Source: Methylotetracoccus sp.
GTDB lineage: Bacteria > Pseudomonadota > Gammaproteobacteria > Methylococcales > Methylococcaceae
Reading direction: 5' to 3'
Assembly (NCBI GenBank): GCA_025458755.1
Contig: JALORT010000028.1
Span: forward strand, 1 to 10,735
Length of the DNA: 10,735 nt
In this document: in pieces, positions 7,433 through 10,735 of the stretch
Position numbering within the stretch: the first letter of the stretch is position 1
Layout of the letters: each line of letters begins with the position of its first letter
The notes under the pieces: model-generated
What the model was told of the DNA's origin: nothing
The model's database searches: none
What the model saw: only the letters and a program-made list of their open reading frames with translations
Translations under genes and position numbers: made by a program

Positions 7433-8625
7433 CACCACCCCGCTTCTTTCTCGGGCGTGGAGGAAATCTTGTGAATCGTCAAGTCGGCACCGTTGAATTC
7501 CTCCTCGGGTGTCAGCCGGAGACCGACGGCTAATCGGAGGAGGCCGTAAATCACCAAGGCACCGCTCAGCGCAATGACGATGCCGAGCCCGGTCCCCAAC
7601 GCCTGAGAGGCGAGACTGACCCCACCGAGCCCCCCGAGCGCGGGGTTGCCGAAGATGCCGGCCGCAAGTCCTCCCCAAGTTCCGCAGAGACCGTGCAAAG
7701 GCCAGACGCCGAGTACATCGTCGATTTTCCAGCGGTTTTGGGTCAACGTGAAGAGATAGACAAAAAGCGCCCCGGCAATGGCGCCGACGACCAGGGATCC
7801 GATCGGGTGCATCAGATCAGAGCCGGCGCACACGGCGACGAGGCCGGCCAGCGGGCCGTTGTGGACGAAGCCCGGGTCGTTGCGGCCGATCAGCAGTGCC
7901 GCCAGTGTTCCCCCGACCATCGCCATCAGGGAATTGAGCGCCACGAGACCGCTGACGGCATTCAGCGTTTGGGCCGACATCACGTTGAAGCCGAACCACC
8001 CCACGGTCAGTATCCACGCGCCCAGCGCCAGGAAAGGAATACTGGACGGGGGATGGGCGGAGATCGCACCGTTCCGCTGGTAACGTCCGAAGCGCGGACC
8101 CAGCAGCAACACGGCAATCAGCCCGATCCAGCCGCCGACCGCATGCACCACCACGGAGCCCGCGAAATCATGGAAGGCCGCACCGAAGGAATGCTCCAGC
8201 CAAGCTTGTATGCCGAGGTTTTTGTTCCACGCGATGCCTTCGAAGAACGGGTACACCAGCGCGACCAGAAGAAAGGTGGCCAACAGCTGCGGTCGGAATC
8301 TCGCCCGTTCGGCGATTCCTCCGGACACGATGGCTGGAATCGCGGCAGCGAAAGTCAACAGGAAAAAGAACTTGACCAGGTCGTAACCACTCTCGGCGGC
8401 GAGTTGATCGGCCCCCCGGAAAAACTGAACGCCGTAAGCGAGATAGTAGCCGATGAAGAAGTAAGCGATCGTGGAGACCGCGAAATCGGTGAGAATCTTG
8501 ACCAGGGCGTTGATCTGATTCTTGCGCCGCACCGTGCCGAGTTCGAGAAACGCGAATCCGGAATGCATCGCGAGCACCATGATCGCGCCGAGCAGCACAA
8601 AGAGGACATCGTTACTTTTTGTCAT
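7432..8625 (-). CDS. amt: Ammonium transporter (Amt family)
   Basis: The 397-residue product is an inner-membrane ammonium channel of the Amt/Mep/Rh family with about 11 hydrophobic segments. By alignment to E. coli AmtB I see the pore phenylalanines Phe88 and Phe92 (103 and 107 in AmtB), the Asp153-Phe-Ala-Gly block with Asp153 (AmtB Asp160), the twin histidines His161 and His311 (AmtB 168 and 318), and GWFGFN with Phe213 (AmtB 215). It lacks a cleavable signal peptide and starts directly at the first membrane segment. It belongs to a variant clade with ELGTVRRKN instead of the usual LFYGG motif and with GVWPLHGLCGTWGG around the second pore His. The C-terminal LTPEEEFNGADLTIHK tail resembles the PII-responsive tail. 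I start at the ATG complementary to 8623-8625, preceded by AAGGAAG; longer reading would run through the promoter. No glnK or glnB gene is in the window. Confidence 0.94.
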   Translation of the reverse strand: MTKSNDVLFVLLGAIMVLAMHSGFAFLELGTVRRKNQINALVKILTDFAVSTIAYFFIGYYLAYGVQFFRGADQLAAESGYDLVKFFFLLTFAAAIPAIVSGGIAERARFRPQLLATFLLVALVYPFFEGIAWNKNLGIQAWLEHSFGAAFHDFAGSVVVHAVGGWIGLIAVLLLGPRFGRYQRNGAISAHPPSSIPFLALGAWILTVGWFGFNVMSAQTLNAVSGLVALNSLMAMVGGTLAALLIGRNDPGFVHNGPLAGLVAVCAGSDLMHPIGSLVVGAIAGALFVYLFTLTQNRWKIDDVLGVWPLHGLCGTWGGLAAGIFGNPALGGLGGVSLASQALGTGLGIVIALSGALVIYGLLRLAVGLRLTPEEEFNGADLTIHKISSTPEKEAGW

Positions 8626-8629
8626 ATGA

Positions 8630-8636
8630 CTTCCTT
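8630..8636 (-). promoter_or_regulatory. Shine-Dalgarno for amt
   Basis: AAGGAAG on the minus strand ends 4 nt before the ATG at 8625. This is slightly close, but it is the best site and decides the start over upstream codons in the same frame. Confidence 0.6.
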
Positions 8637-8663
8637 GGACATGAAAGAGGGTGATGGTCCACA

Positions 8664-8679
8664 GGCAAATTTGATGCCT
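8664..8679 (-). promoter_or_regulatory. Candidate sigma-54 promoter for amt
   Basis: The minus strand reads AGGCATCAAATTTGCC. GG (8678-8677) and GC (8666-8665) are separated by exactly 10 nt, the invariant sigma-54 spacing, with GGCA in the -24 element and TTGC in the -12 element. The predicted start is 8653, giving a 28-nt leader to the amt ATG. Sigma-54 control is usual for amtB-type genes in proteobacteria. Confidence 0.6.
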
Positions 8680-8737
8680 GCATGCGACGTGCGTAACCGC
8701 GGCCTTTAACCTGGCTGAACGGACCGCGGCGCAATGT

Positions 8738-8754
8738 CGCACCATATGTGTGCT
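8738..8754. promoter_or_regulatory. NtrC-like box 1
   Basis: The site contains GCAC-N7-GTGC (8739-8742 and 8750-8753), the core of the NtrC consensus TGCACC-N5-GGTGCA, with 9 of 12 consensus bases matched. Its centre (8746) is at about -93 from the predicted sigma-54 start, a normal enhancer distance. Confidence 0.55.
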
Positions 8755-8769
8755 TACTGTGAAAAATTT

Positions 8770-8786
8770 CGCCTCATTTCGGTGCG
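8770..8786. promoter_or_regulatory. NtrC-like box 2 (weaker)
   Basis: CGCCTC-N5-GGTGCG matches 8 of 12 bases of the NtrC consensus, with a strong right half and a degenerate left half. Its centre (8778) is 32 bp from that of box 1, about three helical turns, so two NtrC dimers would lie on the same face. It sits at about -125 relative to the amt start. On its own it would be unconvincing; the spacing is what supports it. Confidence 0.4.
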
Positions 8787-8893
8787 CGTCAGCCTCGGCG
8801 CGATAGGATCTCGTCGCGGAACGCCGATCATCATGATGTCCAGCCGACCGAGAAGGTGCATGGAAAATTCGAGAGACGCCGACCGGAGAGCGA

Positions 8894-10735
8894 ATGGTTG
8901 ATTGCTCCGAAGATGTGCTCGATGGGTTTCACCCCGCCGTCGCGGAATGGTTTCGAGACGCGTATGCGGGCCCGACCGATTGTCAGCGGGAGGCCTGGGC
9001 CGCGATCAAGCAAGGTCGACACACCCTGATTGCCGCCCCGACCGGCTCGGGGAAAACCCTGGCCGCGTTTCTGGCCGCGATCGACGATCTGGCGCGCGAG
9101 GGTGAAGTCTTCGGTCTGCCGGATGAGACCCGCGTCCTCTATGTGTCGCCGCTGAAAGCGCTGAGCAACGACGTCCACCGGAACCTGGAGGCGCCGCTGG
9201 ACGGTGTCAATCGGCGGCTGTTCGAGGCAGGCTCGCTGCCGGTGGCGATCCGAGCTTCGGTACGTACCGGAGACACACCGGCCGTGATACGTGCGGCCAT
9301 GGTCCGGCAGCCCCCGCACATTCTCGTCACCACGCCGGAGTCGCTCTACATCCTGCTGACCAGCGACAGCGGCCGACGAATGCTGCGGACCGTCCGCACG
9401 GCAATCATCGATGAAATCCATGCCGTCGTCGCCACGAAGCGCGGGGCGCATCTTGCGTTGTCGCTGGAACGATTGCGCCAGCTCATCGGCCAACCCTTGA
9501 CACGCATCGGACTGTCGGCAACGCAGAAGCCGATCGAGGAGATTGCCCGGTTCCTGACCGGGGCAAACGAAGAGTGTGTGCTGATCGATCGGGGCCATCG
9601 GCGTGCGATGGATCTCGGCATCGAGTTGCCACAACTGCCGCTGGAAGCGGTGCTGTCGCACGAGGCGGCGAGCCAGATCTATGACCGGATGGCCGAGTTG
9701 ATTCAGTCGCACCGGACGACGCTGGTTTTCGTCAATACCCGGCGTCTGGCAGAGCGTGTCGCACATGCACTCACCGAACGGCTTGGAGACCGGCAGGTGA
9801 CTTCGCACCATGGGAGTCTGTCCCGCGAGCAGCGACTGGCGGCGGAAGATCGGCTGAAAAAAGGAAAACTCAGGGCGTTGGTCGCCACGGCGTCGCTGGA
9901 ACTCGGCATTGACGTCGGCGACATCGACCTGGTGTGCCAGCTCGGGTCCACCGGCTCGATCGCCACTTTCGTACAACGGGTCGGGCGATCCGGCCACGCG
10001 ATCGCAGCCCTGCCCAAAGGCCGCCTGTTTCCAACCACACGGGACGATCTGCTGGAATGCATCGCGCTGATTCGAGCGACGCGCCAGGGCGATTTGGACC
10101 GGCTGAGTGCCTCATCGAAGCCGCTGGACGTGCTGGCGCAGCAGATGGTCGCGATGGTGTCCGCTGAGGACTGGTGCGAAGAGCAACTCTATCGGTGCAT
10201 CATCAGGGCTTACCCGTTCCGCGATTTAAGCCGGGCCGAGTATGACGAAGTGGTGCGCATGCTCGCCGAGGGCTATGCCACGCAGCGCGGTATGCGCGGT
10301 GCGTATCTCCACCGCGATGGTATCAACAAGCGACTTCGGGCCCGTCGCGGTGCCCGTCTGACCGCCGTGACCTGCGGCGGTGCGATCCCGGACAACGCCG
10401 AGTACCGAGTGGTGCTGGAGCCCGGCGCGGAAATCCTCGGTGCCGTCGATGAACATTTCGCCATCGACAGCGTGGTCGGCGACGTGTTTCAGCTCGGAAA
10501 CACCAGCTGGCGGGTGCTGGGCCTGGAAGGCGTTACGCTGCGTGTCGCCGATGCCGGGGGTCAGCCGCCCAGTATTCCGTTCTGGTTCGGGGAAGCCCCG
10601 GGGCGCTCTCACGAGCTGTCAGCATCGCTTTCCGAGTTACGGAGAGACCTGGCGGACGCTCTCGACCACACCGGCTTGCCCGGCGCTCGGGACACGCTCC
10701 TCGTTGACCCCGCTTTTCCGCCAGCGGCCGCAGCA
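8894..10735 (+). CDS. lhr: Lhr-family DExH helicase, 5' part
   Basis: The frame stays open from the ATG at 8894 to the window edge (614 codons), so the C-terminal part is missing. Superfamily 2 motifs are complete and in order: motif I APTGSGKT (48-55, Lys54), Ia SPLKAL (85-90), Ib TPES (147-150), II DEIH (173-176), III SAT (208-210), IV FVNTR (279-283), [11 protein letters not shown] (331-340) and [10 protein letters not shown] (361-368). After the two RecA-like domains come the Lhr-specific winged-helix and beta-rich regions, with [10 protein letters not shown] (495-504), LGNTSWRV (534-541) and [15 protein letters not shown] (562-576). Lhr proteins are ATP-dependent 3'-to-5' DNA translocases and helicases linked to DNA repair. 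E. coli Lhr has 1538 residues and many homologues are shorter, so the full length here is unknown. GGAG at 8885-8888 supports the start. It is divergent from amt and its promoter is not clear. Confidence 0.93.
   Translation, partial: MVDCSEDVLDGFHPAVAEWFRDAYAGPTDCQREAWAAIKQGRHTLIAAPTGSGKTLAAFLAAIDDLAREGEVFGLPDETRVLYVSPLKALSNDVHRNLEAPLDGVNRRLFEAGSLPVAIRASVRTGDTPAVIRAAMVRQPPHILVTTPESLYILLTSDSGRRMLRTVRTAIIDEIHAVVATKRGAHLALSLERLRQLIGQPLTRIGLSATQKPIEEIARFLTGANEECVLIDRGHRRAMDLGIELPQLPLEAVLSHEAASQIYDRMAELIQSHRTTLVFVNTRRLAERVAHALTERLGDRQVTSHHGSLSREQRLAAEDRLKKGKLRALVATASLELGIDVGDIDLVCQLGSTGSIATFVQRVGRSGHAIAALPKGRLFPTTRDDLLECIALIRATRQGDLDRLSASSKPLDVLAQQMVAMVSAEDWCEEQLYRCIIRAYPFRDLSRAEYDEVVRMLAEGYATQRGMRGAYLHRDGINKRLRARRGARLTAVTCGGAIPDNAEYRVVLEPGAEILGAVDEHFAIDSVVGDVFQLGNTSWRVLGLEGVTLRVADAGGQPPSIPFWFGEAPGRSHELSASLSELRRDLADALDHTGLPGARDTLLVDPAFPPAAAA

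Noticed and set aside
7693..8709. 338-codon + strand open frame opposite amt
   Set aside because: Antisense to amt, composition is low in hydrophobics and rich in Arg, Glu and Gln, with no family signature.
8696..8730. Direct repeat ACCGCGGC (8696-8703 and 8723-8730) in the amt upstream region
   Set aside because: Eight bases in GC-rich DNA with 27-bp periodicity is weak evidence for a binding site, and no known regulator fits.
8734..8748. TGGTGCGACATTGCG on the minus strand as a sigma-54 promoter
   Set aside because: GG and GC are 9 nt apart instead of 10; the element at 8664-8679 has the correct spacing and a better position.
8860..8901. 13-codon reading frame overlapping the lhr start, preceded by AGAAGG
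   Set aside because: Too short to judge; the peptide ([13 protein letters not shown]) has no leader-peptide features such as repeated regulatory codons, and no attenuator hairpin is seen.
8831..9997. 388-codon minus-strand open frame opposite the lhr gene
   Set aside because: The + strand frame here carries all helicase motifs; the minus frame is a shadow.

Overview
The window is a GC-rich bacterial chromosome segment, most likely from a gammaproteobacterium. The Tex and AspRS sequences are gammaproteobacterial in style, there is a sigma-54/NtrC-type promoter in front of an ammonium transporter, and the AspRS carries the non-discriminating residues known from Pseudomonas. I cannot name a genus. 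I see no IS element, CRISPR array, tRNA, rRNA or att site. The longest gene-free stretch is 268 bp (8626-8893) and holds regulatory sites.

Left part (1-3039, all + strand). The tail of an unrecognised beta-rich protein is followed by a 29-bp dyad that encloses a possible -10 box. Then comes a tightly packed four-gene cluster: a DUF5131 (phage Gp37/Gp68-like) protein with a CX6CX2C cluster; a DUF4326 protein with a CFC...CHAD motif 5 nt later; a small VOC/glyoxalase-like protein joined by an ATGA overlap; and a lipoprotein-type alpha/beta hydrolase of the monoacylglycerol-lipase kind, also joined by an ATGA overlap. The spacing implies co-transcription and translational coupling. Two of the four belong to families of unknown function often seen in phages, which makes this the most novel part of the window.

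Middle part (3080-7382). tex (- strand, S1-domain RNA-binding factor) and aspS (+ strand, aspartyl-tRNA synthetase) are divergent housekeeping genes with short leaders and face-to-face promoters in a 190-bp gap. The AspRS has His30 and Gly81, matching the non-discriminating type that also charges tRNA-Asn.

Right part (7383-10735). aspS converges with an amt ammonium transporter gene (- strand) across a 49-bp gap that forms a very GC-rich hairpin with a G-quadruplex-like run. The amt upstream region carries a candidate sigma-54 promoter and two NtrC-like boxes with centres 32 bp apart, so nitrogen-limitation control is likely. Divergent from amt, a large Lhr-family DExH helicase gene runs off the right edge; only its first 614 codons are present.
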